Origin: Sulfurimonas sp.
GTDB taxonomy: Bacteria > Campylobacterota > Campylobacteria > Campylobacterales > Sulfurimonadaceae
DNA length: 52,402 nt
NCBI RefSeq assembly: GCF_014859695.1
Contig: NZ_JACUTS010000006.1
Coordinates: 1-52,402, forward strand
Direction of reading: 5' to 3'
This document shows positions 7,714 to 16,498 of the stretch, piece after piece (position 1 is the first letter of the stretch; every line of letters begins with the position of its first letter). The notes beneath the pieces are model-generated. The model was not told where the DNA came from, ran no database searches, and was given only the letters and a program-made list of their open reading frames with translations. Made by a program: the position numbers and the translations under genes.

Positions 7714-8835
7714 ATGAAAATTGCATTTTATAGATATGAGAGTAGCAGAGAAGCACACTCAAACGTAAGTGACGTGCTAGATGGAGAAGATATAGACCAA
7801 GTTGAAGAGCTTGAGGGTGAATTTGCTTCGTACATAGGTGTTGATTATGCTTTGGCAACATCACATGGGACTTCGGCTCTTCATTTGGCAATGCTTGCAA
7901 TTGACTTAAAAAGAGGGGACAAAGTAGTCTGTTCCGTAAATGCGCACCCTAACGTTCCGGAAGTTGTGCGTCATTTTGATGCCGAGCCTATTTTTATAGA
8001 CATTGATTTTGAGAGCTATAATATAAATCTGGATAAGCTAGAGGCATATTTAGAAGAGAACAGCGCAAAAAAACTAAAAGCCGTTATTGTTACGCACGTA
8101 GCGGGGCAGTGTGTTGATTTAGACAGACTTTATGCGATGGCAAAGAGGTATGATGTAAAAATCGTAGAAGATGCTTCTGAAGCACTGGGAGTAACCTACA
8201 AAGGCGATAAAGTTGGTTCAACAGGAGCTGACATCTCTTGTTTTAACTTCTCTGCTCATCTAAAAAAAGATATTTGCAACGGCGGTATGCTTGTTTCAAA
8301 TTCTGCAAAGATTATAGAGCGCGCAAAACTGCTTCGCTCACATGCCATGAAAAGAGATAAGGACTCTCTAGAGTATATCTACGATGTGGTTGATATCGGA
8401 TTTGACTACACTATGAGTCAATTAAGTGCTGCGTATATTAGAGCGCAGATAAAAGAGCAGGACAAGAATCTACAGAGAGTTCAAGAGATAGCTCAGATGT
8501 ACAATAAGGCTTTTGGAGAAGTAGAGCATGTTATGATTCCAAAACCTCAAAGAGATGACCATCCTTACTCTTTATATATCATTAAGGTAGATAAAAACAG
8601 AGACTCTTTTGCGCTTGAGCTTAAAAAACATGGTGTTGAGGTCGGACTTCACTATATCCCTCTTCATTTTTTGACCTACTACAAAAATAAGTACTCGCTT
8701 AAGGTAAATAATTTTCCGGTTGCACTCAAAACATATCAGCAGGTTATGTCGCTTCCAATTTATGCAAGTATGCAAGATAAAGAGGTGCAGTACGTTATTG
8801 AGAAGATAAAAGTAGTAGCATCGACAAGAGTTTAA
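7714..8835 (+). CDS. DegT/DnrJ/EryC1-family PLP aminotransferase
   Basis: A 373-aa sugar-aminotransferase-type PLP enzyme. Visible features are the PLP phosphate loop region ATSHGTSALHLAM (48-60), the Asp of VEDASEALG (Asp153) that contacts the pyridine nitrogen, and the Schiff-base lysine region SAHLKKDICNGGM (Lys184/185). Such enzymes usually aminate a keto-sugar nucleotide for surface polysaccharide. The start at 7714 is chosen because AAGGA lies 7 bases upstream; an ATG at 7699 overlaps the nadE stop and has no such site. The lpxK neighbour fits an envelope role, but the sugar substrate cannot be deduced. Confidence 0.85.
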   Translation: MKIAFYRYESSREAHSNVSDVLDGEDIDQVEELEGEFASYIGVDYALATSHGTSALHLAMLAIDLKRGDKVVCSVNAHPNVPEVVRHFDAEPIFIDIDFESYNINLDKLEAYLEENSAKKLKAVIVTHVAGQCVDLDRLYAMAKRYDVKIVEDASEALGVTYKGDKVGSTGADISCFNFSAHLKKDICNGGMLVSNSAKIIERAKLLRSHAMKRDKDSLEYIYDVVDIGFDYTMSQLSAAYIRAQIKEQDKNLQRVQEIAQMYNKAFGEVEHVMIPKPQRDDHPYSLYIIKVDKNRDSFALELKKHGVEVGLHYIPLHFLTYYKNKYSLKVNNFPVALKTYQQVMSLPIYASMQDKEVQYVIEKIKVVASTRV

Positions 8836-8846
8836 AAAGCAAAAAA

Positions 8847-9770
8847 TTGAAAAAAAAGCTAATCTTTTGGGTTGAAGAGTATTTCTACAACCCAAACTCC
8901 ACTCAAAAAGTTCTCTCTCTTTTACTTCTTCCTTTTAGTTTTATTTACTGTTTTTGTATGTTTTTACGCTTTAAAAGCAAAAAAAGCGAAGATTTGGGCG
9001 TAGATGTTATCAGCGTCGGAAACCTAAGTGTCGGCGGAAGCGGCAAAACCCCTTTAGTAACTGCTCTTGCGTCAAGATATGAAGATGCGGCAGTGGTTTT
9101 AAGGGGTTATGGGCGTGAGAGCAGCGGTCTTGTAGTGGTAAGCAGTGGCAGTGAGATTTTATGCGACGTAGCCGCAAGCGGTGATGAAGCGATGATATAT
9201 GCACACAAAATCCCAAGAGCAATCGTTATAGTAAGCGAAGATAGAAAAAAAGGGATACTAAAGGCTAAGGAGATGGGTGCTAAGATTGTTTTTTTAGATG
9301 ATGCCTACTCAAAACATGAGATAAAAAAGCTTGATATTGTTATAGATGTAGAGAGTAAAAACTCATCATGTCTGCCCTCTGGTCCATTTAGAGAGCGACT
9401 TTGGAGTCAAAAAGAGGCTCTTGTCGTAAAAGAGGGAAGAGATTTTAAAAGAGTGGTTGAACTTAAAAATAAAAGTGATAAAATGTCGCTTATAACTGCC
9501 ATAGCAAGACCTGAGAGGCTTGATAGCTATCTGCCTGAGGTTGTTAGTAAAAACTACTTTGAAGATCATCACTCATTTACAAAAGGTGAAGTTTTTGATA
9601 TTCTTCAAAGAGACAAAGCTGAGTCGATTTTGGTAACATATAAAGATTTTGTAAAATTAGAGCAGTTTGATTTAAAGCTTTCACTGCTGGATATGCATGT
9701 GGAAGTTGATGAAAATATTTTTAAAACAGTAGATAATTATAGGGGACGAAATAGTGCAAAAAAAGATTGA
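8847..9770 (+). CDS. lpxK: Tetraacyldisaccharide 4'-kinase LpxK
   Basis: Phosphorylates the 4' position of tetraacyldisaccharide-1-phosphate to give lipid IVA at the inner membrane. The protein (307 aa) has an N-terminal hydrophobic anchor (about 21-40), a Walker A site GGSGKTP (63-69), RGYGR (86-90), a DEA motif (113-115) and the family Asp pair in DDAYSKH (151-157), where most homologues have DDGFQH. It starts with TTG and has only a weak upstream ribosome binding site. Its last 17 bases overlap argB. Length and motif order match the family. Confidence 0.88.
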   Translation: MKKKLIFWVEEYFYNPNSTQKVLSLLLLPFSFIYCFCMFLRFKSKKSEDLGVDVISVGNLSVGGSGKTPLVTALASRYEDAAVVLRGYGRESSGLVVVSSGSEILCDVAASGDEAMIYAHKIPRAIVIVSEDRKKGILKAKEMGAKIVFLDDAYSKHEIKKLDIVIDVESKNSSCLPSGPFRERLWSQKEALVVKEGRDFKRVVELKNKSDKMSLITAIARPERLDSYLPEVVSKNYFEDHHSFTKGEVFDILQRDKAESILVTYKDFVKLEQFDLKLSLLDMHVEVDENIFKTVDNYRGRNSAKKD

Positions 9771-10605
9771 AACAGTTCAGACGCTTCTTGAGGCCTTGCC
9801 GTTTATAAAAGAGTTTAACAAAGAGATAGTGGTTATAAAATATGGCGGTTCGGCACAAGAGTCTCCGCAGCTCAAAGAGAGATTTGCGCAAGATGTTCTG
9901 CTTATGTATCTAGTCGGTATTAAGCCCGTTATCGTTCATGGCGGCGGCAGACAGATAAATGAGATGCTGGATGCGCTTAGTATCGCTCCTAAATTTATAG
10001 ACGGTCAGCGTGTAACTTCAAAAGAGGTAATGCGCATCGTCGAGATGGTGTTAAGCGGAGAGATAAACAAAGAGATAGTCTCGCTTCTGAACTCTCACGG
10101 GGCAAAAGCGATTGGAATCAGCGGAAAAGATGCGAAGTTTATAAGCGCTCGCGCAAAAGATTTTGCTAAATGGGGACTCACCGGCAATATAACAAACGTA
10201 GATGCCGATGTCATCACAAACCTCATTGCAGAAAAGTTTATCCCTGTAATTGCTCCAATAGCAGACGGCGGAGAGATGGGGCACCCCGGTTTTAACATCA
10301 ACGCGGATTTATGCGCATCCTATGTTGCCAAAGCCATAGGTGCGAATAAGATAATATTTTTAACCGATACCGCTGGAGTGCTCAACAAAGACAAAGAGCT
10401 TTTAAGCACTCTAAACAAGGATGAAGTAGAGATTCTTAAGGCAGATGGAACAATCCACGGCGGCATGGTCCCAAAAGTGGATGCATGTCTTGAAGCAGTG
10501 GAGGGCGGTGTGCTTAAAGCTCACATCATTGATGGAAGAGTAGAGCACTCTCTTCTTTTGGAACTTTTTACATCCGCAGGTGTCGGAACGCAGATAGTTC
10601 TCTAG
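9754..10605 (+). CDS. argB: Acetylglutamate kinase
   Basis: Second step of arginine synthesis: ATP-dependent phosphorylation of N-acetylglutamate. The 283-aa amino-acid-kinase fold shows KYGGSA (29-34), VHGGGRQIN (61-69), the substrate/ATP region FLTDTAGVL and IHGGMVPKVDACLEAV near the C terminus. It begins with GTG, with AGGGG about 9 bases upstream, inside the end of lpxK. The N-terminal helix preceding the kinase core is the type seen in arginine-inhibitable hexameric enzymes; feedback control is inferred. The gene ends one base before the stop of a convergent gene. argH lies 10 kb away. Confidence 0.94.
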   Translation: MQKKIETVQTLLEALPFIKEFNKEIVVIKYGGSAQESPQLKERFAQDVLLMYLVGIKPVIVHGGGRQINEMLDALSIAPKFIDGQRVTSKEVMRIVEMVLSGEINKEIVSLLNSHGAKAIGISGKDAKFISARAKDFAKWGLTGNITNVDADVITNLIAEKFIPVIAPIADGGEMGHPGFNINADLCASYVAKAIGANKIIFLTDTAGVLNKDKELLSTLNKDEVEILKADGTIHGGMVPKVDACLEAVEGGVLKAHIIDGRVEHSLLLELFTSAGVGTQIVL

Positions 10606-10606
10606 T

Positions 10607-11749
10607 TTAGCTCTTTCTAGCCATTTTGTAAAAAAGCTTTTGGGTTGATATCTCTTTGGGTATCGGCTCACCGTGCAGGATATTTTGAGTCAGGATTTTT
10701 GCCAGATAAGGACCGTAAACAAAACCTCTTGAACCCAATGCATTTATAACATACATATTTGGATAGTACTCTAACATCTCGGGCGGGATTTTTGTTCCGT
10801 TTTTGATACAAGGGTGTTTTTTGAGACTATTTTCATAATCAACCACTTTGCCGATTACCGGAAAGTAGCTTTTTATGGTTGCTCTGGCACCTTTGTATGT
10901 TTTTACAACCTCTAAATCCTCAAGTTTTATAAGCTCCTTTGCCTGTTTTAAAAGAGTCTGGGTCTGCATCTCATCGCTATCTTCATAAAAAGCGCACTTA
11001 TCACAGGTTGTGAGACACTCCATTTTAGCACTATCATGTCTCTCCTGCGTAGCTCCAATGGAGAGAGTACCGTCTTGTTTGTTTGTTGAGACGGAGATTG
11101 ATTTATGGATATTAAATGGGACTTTAGTCGTTGTTTTTACATCGATTCTAAGTCCAAAGATCGGCGATATCTGCATATAGGGAATCTTTACCAAAGAGTT
11201 GCTTACCCCCTGAGCCAAGATGATATTTTTGGCTTTTATATCCTCTAGAGTGTAGATGCCATCTTCAAAACAGAGCTCTTTTATATCTTTTTTGTAAAAA
11301 TCACACCCTTTGGTTAACTCATGACAGATTTGCACAGGCTCTATAACTGCCGCGTTTTCATAAAAGTAACCCTCGATATCCATAAACTCTTTTGATATCT
11401 CATGTAGTTTTTTAGTGTCATAATGCTCACATGTCATGCTGTTTTGGGAGAGTTTGTCTTTATCGAAATTACCGTTTGCAACCCTAAGAACACCCTTTTT
11501 ATCCACTGCACTTGGCAACAGATTTTGATAAAAATCCAAACAGTATTCAAGTGCATCATTGACTAGAGAGTTGTAAGGATTTGTCTTGCCGGGTAGAGGA
11601 GACAAAAATGCCCCTGCAGCACCGCTTGCACCTCCCGCAATCGCCTCTCTGTCTATGAATGCAACGCTTTTGTTCTCTTTGTGCAAAAAATAAGCCATGT
11701 TGCATCCAGCACTTCCGGCTCCGATTATTAAGAAGTCATATATTTTCAT
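10607..11749 (-). CDS. MnmC2-like FAD-dependent oxidoreductase (stand-alone)
   Basis: A 380-aa DAO-family flavoprotein. The dinucleotide fold is at the N terminus (IIGAGSAGCNMAYFL, GxGxxG at 10-15). GGASGAAGAFLSPLPGK (39-55), YKGARATIKSYFPVIG (285-300) and NALGSRGFVYGPYLA (336-350) follow the order seen in the C-terminal oxidase half of MnmC, which converts cmnm5(s2)U34 in tRNA to nm5(s2)U. No methyltransferase half is attached and none adjoins. A Cys cluster CLTTCDKC (Cys245, 249, 252) sits in the middle and is unusual for the family. It could instead be another amino-acid oxidase type. It is convergent with argB. Confidence 0.7.
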   Translation of the reverse strand: MKIYDFLIIGAGSAGCNMAYFLHKENKSVAFIDREAIAGGASGAAGAFLSPLPGKTNPYNSLVNDALEYCLDFYQNLLPSAVDKKGVLRVANGNFDKDKLSQNSMTCEHYDTKKLHEISKEFMDIEGYFYENAAVIEPVQICHELTKGCDFYKKDIKELCFEDGIYTLEDIKAKNIILAQGVSNSLVKIPYMQISPIFGLRIDVKTTTKVPFNIHKSISVSTNKQDGTLSIGATQERHDSAKMECLTTCDKCAFYEDSDEMQTQTLLKQAKELIKLEDLEVVKTYKGARATIKSYFPVIGKVVDYENSLKKHPCIKNGTKIPPEMLEYYPNMYVINALGSRGFVYGPYLAKILTQNILHGEPIPKEISTQKLFYKMARKS

Positions 11750-11810
11750 TTCGGCATTATAGAAAATAAAGCCTTAATGGTTAATTTTCAAGTATATATT
11801 GTTTTTGTGA

Positions 11811-11819
11811 TGTTATAAT
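11811..11819 (+). promoter_or_regulatory. Extended -10 promoter of the DUF2018-ubiD operon
   Basis: TGTTATAAT: a TATAAT at 11814-11819 preceded by TG, 30 bases before the DUF2018 start. It is the clearest promoter seen ahead of nine tightly packed co-directional genes ending at 20039. Confidence 0.55.
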
Positions 11820-11848
11820 CGTGCAAATATATAACTATAGGGTATAAA

Positions 11849-12151
11849 ATGTATGGACTTTTTGATGATGAAGATGATCTACTAACCGGCTCGCCTAAGA
11901 GCAAACTAATGGATGTTATTTTCAATGCAAACAACGATGTAGTAAGATATGAGATTGAAAAATTTATCGACAGGGCTGCTGCCATGGAGATGATGATGAG
12001 AGAGCGATGCGGCGATAAATTTAGTGATGACGGCGATGAGGTAGAAAAAGAGATTCGCGCTTACACTCTTTCTAGAAGAGATGAAGTTGATGATTTTGCA
12101 AAAAATCTGTATATCGAAATGATGGGTGCAATTTTAACAAAGAGCGAATAG
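11849..12151 (+). CDS. DUF2018 family protein (HP0242-like)
   Basis: A 100-aa acidic, all-helical protein. The pattern LLTGSPKSKLMDVIFNANN near the N terminus and the ending MMGAILTKSE resemble my recollection of H. pylori HP0242, the type member of DUF2018, whose structure is a knotted helical homodimer. Function is unknown. The family is essentially confined to Campylobacterota. It is first in the operon, followed by a TTG-start exported protein with no gap, as HP0242 precedes HP0241-HP0237. Assignment is by eye; a profile search would settle it. Confidence 0.7.
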   Translation: MYGLFDDEDDLLTGSPKSKLMDVIFNANNDVVRYEIEKFIDRAAAMEMMMRERCGDKFSDDGDEVEKEIRAYTLSRRDEVDDFAKNLYIEMMGAILTKSE

Positions 12152-12577
12152 TTGAAAATTATTTTACGGCTATTTACTCTCTTGCTACTTAGTTTTAGTT
12201 TCATATTTGCCAATAATTTTGTACAAAGCAGAGAAATGTCACTGAAAAAAGATGAGCAAAAGAAAATTCTTGTAAAATATGACAACAGAGAGAAAGTTTT
12301 TAAATTTAGATGGACGCTCTATAAAAACGGCGGATTGGTAGTTTTTAGATCATACGACAAAGTTGTTGCTCAAAATGTACTCTACTCAAGGCATAAAAAC
12401 CAAAGTTTCAGAGTTGAGTTAAAGCCAAGAGGCACCGATTTTTATAAAGTGCCTTACATGTTAGTAAAATTTAAAGAGTTTGATCAAAAGTCACAAGAAG
12501 CAAAATTCGAAATATTTTTATCGGATGATAGAGGGCAGATAGTGCTTGAAGATTTAAAAACGCTTAAAGAGGGATGA
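12152..12577 (+). CDS. Small exported protein of unknown function
   Basis: A 141-aa protein starting at TTG immediately after the preceding stop. Residues 1-20 are a signal peptide (MKIILRL, a hydrophobic run, then FIFA before NNF), so it should be periplasmic. The mature part is basic and beta-rich (FKFRWTLYKNGGLVVFRSYD) with no cysteines and no motif I recognise. It overlaps the polyprenyl synthase by 4 bp, so it is part of the operon. Its position corresponds to HP0241 in H. pylori as I recall the order. I do not assign a function. Confidence 0.7.
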   Translation: MKIILRLFTLLLLSFSFIFANNFVQSREMSLKKDEQKKILVKYDNREKVFKFRWTLYKNGGLVVFRSYDKVVAQNVLYSRHKNQSFRVELKPRGTDFYKVPYMLVKFKEFDQKSQEAKFEIFLSDDRGQIVLEDLKTLKEG

Positions 12578-13464
12578 TGCAAAGAGTTGAGAGCGAAATA
12601 GCAAGATTGATTAGGGAGATAGAGTATGACGAAGTAACACGTCTTTTTAGTACGCTTTCAGGCGGTAAAAGACTCCGCGCAAAATTGATTTTAAAGATAG
12701 CCGATACAAATGAAAGAGCTCCTCTTTTAGCAGCTATTGTTGAGCTTATCCACGCTGCGAGCCTGCTTCATGATGATGTAATAGATGAAGCAACCCTAAG
12801 ACGCGGAGCTGCTTCTGTGAATGCAACTGAGGGAAGTAAAAATGCCGTGATGCTAGGAGATATTTTATACTCCAAGGCTTTTAGTGAGCTGGTCTCGTTT
12901 GATAGAGATATTGCCAAGATAATTGCTTCAAGTGTTACCGCCTTAAGCAAGGGTGAGATGATGGATGTTAAAATGGCTGAGAGTTTTAATGATGATGAAG
13001 AGAAATATCTTGAGATGCTATACCTTAAAACAGCCACCCTTATTGAAGCTGCAGCTCAAGGGGCTGCCATTTTAGAAGGCAAAGACCCAATCTCTCACGC
13101 ACTTTATGGAAGAAATCTAGGGCTCTCTTTTCAGATAATAGACGACATACTCGACATCACAAGCGACGAAACAACTCTTGGAAAACCTGCAATGAATGAT
13201 TTTGTAGAAGGTAAATGCACACTGCCGTATATTTATCTTTACAGAGTCATGCATAACGACGAGAAAGAGAAGCTAAAAAATCTTCATGCTAAAGTTTTAA
13301 GCGAAGATGAGAGCGCATGGATCAGAGAGAGGATGCAAGAGCACAAAGCAATTGAAAAATCTTTTGAGTTGGCGCAAAAATTATCAGACGAGGCGATGAA
13401 TGCGATGAGAGATGACGAACAGCTCATAAATATTTTACAGAATATGATAAAAAGAAGTTATTGA
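12577..13464 (+). CDS. ispB: Polyprenyl diphosphate synthase
   Basis: Trans-prenyltransferase making the long isoprenoid side chain of menaquinone. The 295-aa protein has GGKRLR (29-34), the first Asp-rich motif LLHDDVIDEATLRRG (DDVID 66-70) and the second QIIDDILD (DDILD 189-193), then GKPAMNDFVEGKCTLP. Chain length (octaprenyl or other) cannot be fixed by eye. Two ATGs are adjacent; 12577 gives a small but better spacing from AGAGGG than 12574. The UbiD-family gene later in the operon fits quinone synthesis. The symbol follows the usual annotation of the H. pylori orthologue. Confidence 0.88.
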   Translation: MQRVESEIARLIREIEYDEVTRLFSTLSGGKRLRAKLILKIADTNERAPLLAAIVELIHAASLLHDDVIDEATLRRGAASVNATEGSKNAVMLGDILYSKAFSELVSFDRDIAKIIASSVTALSKGEMMDVKMAESFNDDEEKYLEMLYLKTATLIEAAAQGAAILEGKDPISHALYGRNLGLSFQIIDDILDITSDETTLGKPAMNDFVEGKCTLPYIYLYRVMHNDEKEKLKNLHAKVLSEDESAWIRERMQEHKAIEKSFELAQKLSDEAMNAMRDDEQLINILQNMIKRSY

Positions 13465-14762
13465 TGCACTATTTAAATATAAGTTTTTCACATAAAAACT
13501 CAACAATGGAAGTTAGAGAGAAACTCTCTTACAAAGATGAACAGGCAAAAAGGGGATGTTTGACTAAGTTAAACGCTAGTCCCGCAATAAACGAGTCGAT
13601 TTTAATCTCTACGTGTAATCGTATGGAAGTATTTTGCAGCTGCAGCGATGTAGAAGTCGCAACTCGGCATATTTTTGAGATGCTGACGGCAAGATCCGGC
13701 ATCTCAATCGATGAGCTTGAGGGAAGGGCGAGCATATTTGATGACAGCAGCGCCATTCATCATATATTTTCCGTTGCATCATCTCTTGACTCCATGGTTG
13801 TCGGCGAGACGCAAATCGCGGGACAGCTAAAAGATGCTTTTAGATTCTCATACGACAAGTGTTTTTGCGGTCAAAAGCTAGCTCGTGCAATGCACCATGC
13901 TTTTAAATGTGCGGCAAAAGTTAGAAATGCAACCGATATATCTTCAAAACCGGTTTCAATAGCGAGCGTAGCAGTTGCAAAACTAAAGTCTGTTTTAGAG
14001 AGTGTTGAGGGTAAAAAAGCTTTAGTTATCGGAGTCGGAGAGATGTCTGAGATTACAGCTAAACATCTTATCTCCAGCGGTGCCGATGTCTATATTATGA
14101 ACAGAACAGCTAGCAAGGCTAAAAAATTGGCAGAGGAGTGCGGTGCTAAAACTTTGGATATGTGCGAACTTCCAAAAGCAGTAAATGAGTTTGAGATTCT
14201 TTTTACCGCGACTTCAGCCTCAGAACCTATAATAACAGATGAGATTATTGAGACGCGTGATTTTGACAGATTTTGGTTTGATATGGCGCTTCCGCGTGAC
14301 ATCAATTACCATAAAGGCGAGCGAATAAACCTCTATGTAATCGATGATTTGAAGAATATTGTAGATGAAAATATGTCTCTTCGTGAAGATAGCGCAAGAA
14401 AGGCTCACACCATTGTGGGCAGAAGTACCGTAGAGTTTTTTGAGTGGTTAAACACCTTAAATATTGAGCCTATGATTAAAGAGATATATGAAAAAGCTTT
14501 TGAAGCCGTAAGATTAGAGACGCAAAGAGTTATAAAAAAAGGGTTTGTTCCAAAAGAGTATGAGGCGCAAATTACCAAGATGAGCGAGCAGACGATGAAG
14601 AGATTCCTTCATGAAATGACCTCAAAAATGCGCAGTATTTCAGAAGAGTCAAAAGCGGACATGGTAACGAGTGCTCTACAGTTTTTAATACAAAAAGATA
14701 AGAAAGATATGCCGGATAAATATAAATGTGAGCATGCCTTAAACATTATAGAAGGAAAATAA
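13464..14762 (+). CDS. hemA: Glutamyl-tRNA reductase
   Basis: First committed step of C5-pathway tetrapyrrole synthesis: NADPH reduction of glutamyl-tRNA(Glu) to glutamate-1-semialdehyde. The 432-aa protein has the catalytic Cys51 in STCNRMEVF, the substrate loop MVVGETQIAGQLKDA (111-125), a Rossmann segment ALVIGVGEMSEITAKHL and a helical C-terminal dimerisation domain. I start at ATG 13464; the TTG one codon earlier is in frame but unnecessary. It shares one base with the preceding stop. hemC is five genes further along in the same operon. Confidence 0.94.
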   Translation: MHYLNISFSHKNSTMEVREKLSYKDEQAKRGCLTKLNASPAINESILISTCNRMEVFCSCSDVEVATRHIFEMLTARSGISIDELEGRASIFDDSSAIHHIFSVASSLDSMVVGETQIAGQLKDAFRFSYDKCFCGQKLARAMHHAFKCAAKVRNATDISSKPVSIASVAVAKLKSVLESVEGKKALVIGVGEMSEITAKHLISSGADVYIMNRTASKAKKLAEECGAKTLDMCELPKAVNEFEILFTATSASEPIITDEIIETRDFDRFWFDMALPRDINYHKGERINLYVIDDLKNIVDENMSLREDSARKAHTIVGRSTVEFFEWLNTLNIEPMIKEIYEKAFEAVRLETQRVIKKGFVPKEYEAQITKMSEQTMKRFLHEMTSKMRSISEESKADMVTSALQFLIQKDKKDMPDKYKCEHALNIIEGK

Positions 14763-16070
14763 TTGAGAAGAAGCAGAGCGTTTGTCCCGACAACAAAAGA
14801 GGCACCATCCGATGCAACACTGCCAAGCCATAAATTTTTACTCAGAGGCGGTTTTATAAACAGCCAAGGTGCCGGACTTTATAATTTTATGCCTTTGGGC
14901 AAGATTGTGTTAGAAAAAATCAGAGCAATTGTGAAAGAGGAGTTGGACCTTGCAGGGTCTCAAGAGGTACAGCTGAGCTTTGTAACGCCAATCGGGCTAT
15001 GGGAGCGAAGCGGCAGATCTGAAACTATGGGAAAAGAGATGCTCCGTATAAAAGACAGACATGCAAGTGAGTTTGTGCTTAGTCCCACAAATGAAGAAGC
15101 TATGGTTGAGATGGTAAAAAACAGAGTTACTAGCTACAAAGACCTTCCTCTGAATCTCTACCAGATTAACACCAAATTTCGTGATGAAGCAAGACCAAGA
15201 TACGGGCTTATGCGCGGTCGTGAATTTTTAATGAAAGACGGATACTCTTTTCACTCATCTGTAGAGGATATGATTAGAGAATTCGATCTTATGGAAGCGA
15301 CTTATAAAAAAATCTTTACAAGGCTCGGGCTTGATTTTAGAGTAGTTGCGGCTGATAGCGGGGCAATCGGCGGAGAGGGCAGCAAAGAGTTTCATGTTTT
15401 GGCAAATAGCGGCGAAGACACCCTTGTTGTATGTGAAGCTTGTGACTATGGTGCAAATATAGAGACTATCTATGAGAGCGAAGAGGAGATCGATGCTCTT
15501 AAGGCGAAATCTTATGAGGAGATTCAAGAGCTAAGTATTGAAAAACGCTGCTCTTGCGGATCTGAACTCCATTTCAAAAAGGGGATTGAAGTTGGGCATA
15601 TCTTTCAGCTTGGCACCAAATACTCATCGGCTCTAGAAGCACACTTTAATGATGAAAACGGCAGAGCAAAACCTTTTGAGATGGCAACATTCGGCATAGG
15701 CGTAAGCAGACTTGTGGCAGCCGTTATTGAGCAAAATCATGATGAAGAGGGGTGTGTCTGGACAAAATCAACTGCTCCATACATGCTAAATATCTTAGTC
15801 TCAAACATAAAAGATGATGCTCAAAACTCTCTTGGCGAAGAGCTTTACAACAGACTAAAGGGCGCAGGCATAGAGGTTACAATAGATGATAGAAAAGAGA
15901 GATTCGGTTTTAAGATGAAAGATGCAGAGCTTATAGGTTTTCCATACACCGTCATAGTAGGAAAAGAGCTTGAGAACGGCATAGTTGAGATATTTGATAG
16001 AAAAACAAAAGAGAACACTCCTGTAAACGCGGATGAAGTTTATGAAAAAATAACGGAACTTCTTAAGTAA
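14763..16070 (+). CDS. proS: Prolyl-tRNA synthetase lacking the editing (INS) domain
   Basis: Charges tRNA(Pro). The class II core is complete: SPTNEE (107-112), motif 2 [17 protein letters not shown] (139-155), [14 protein letters not shown] (275-288), motif 3 ATFGIGVSR (308-316) and an anticodon-binding domain. At 435 aa it is about 130-140 residues shorter than the usual bacterial enzyme. Between [11 protein letters not shown] (224-234) and [12 protein letters not shown] (263-274), where the ~180-aa INS editing domain normally sits, only about 28 residues occur. The CxxC...CxC flanks may bind zinc. TTG start with AAGGA well placed upstream. No stop or frame break is visible, so the short form looks genuine. 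Confidence 0.93.
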   Translation: MRRSRAFVPTTKEAPSDATLPSHKFLLRGGFINSQGAGLYNFMPLGKIVLEKIRAIVKEELDLAGSQEVQLSFVTPIGLWERSGRSETMGKEMLRIKDRHASEFVLSPTNEEAMVEMVKNRVTSYKDLPLNLYQINTKFRDEARPRYGLMRGREFLMKDGYSFHSSVEDMIREFDLMEATYKKIFTRLGLDFRVVAADSGAIGGEGSKEFHVLANSGEDTLVVCEACDYGANIETIYESEEEIDALKAKSYEEIQELSIEKRCSCGSELHFKKGIEVGHIFQLGTKYSSALEAHFNDENGRAKPFEMATFGIGVSRLVAAVIEQNHDEEGCVWTKSTAPYMLNILVSNIKDDAQNSLGEELYNRLKGAGIEVTIDDRKERFGFKMKDAELIGFPYTVIVGKELENGIVEIFDRKTKENTPVNADEVYEKITELLK

Positions 16071-16498
16071 TGATATATTTTATAGTTTATCTCTTTTTGG
16101 AAGTAATTATCTCGGTAAACATATCATCTGCCATCGGCGGATTGGCAACATTCTTTGAGATACTCATCAGCGCATCTGTAGGTTTGATGATATTGGCAAA
16201 TTTCAAAGCAACGCTTAGAGAAAATTTTATGGCTGTGTCATACAGCTGTATTGATTTAGAGCAGTTTCAAAGACTTAACCTCTTTACTATTTTTGGAGCG
16301 ATTTTGCTTATAGTTCCCGGTTTTTTAACGGATATAGTAGGGGCTTTGCTACAGTTTAGTATATTTACGACTATGCTTGTTAATCGTTATAATGTAAAAT
16401 CAGAGAGATGTAAAAAAGAAGAAGAATACAACAGTTTAAAAAAGGATAATGATGTCATTGATGTTGAAATTATTAGCGACAATACTAATAACAAGTAG
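16070..16498 (+). CDS. FxsA family membrane protein
   Basis: A 142-aa inner-membrane protein with about three hydrophobic segments and a charged cytoplasmic tail. The signature of the family named after E. coli FxsA (a suppressor of phage T7 exclusion by F) is present: FLEVIISVNIS near the N terminus and IVPGFLTDIVGALLQF (81-96). Physiological role is unknown. Its ATG shares a base with the proS stop (TAATG), and its last ~50 bases overlap the Dsb-like gene in another frame, so it is translated as part of the operon. Confidence 0.85.
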   Translation: MIYFIVYLFLEVIISVNISSAIGGLATFFEILISASVGLMILANFKATLRENFMAVSYSCIDLEQFQRLNLFTIFGAILLIVPGFLTDIVGALLQFSIFTTMLVNRYNVKSERCKKEEEYNSLKKDNDVIDVEIISDNTNNK

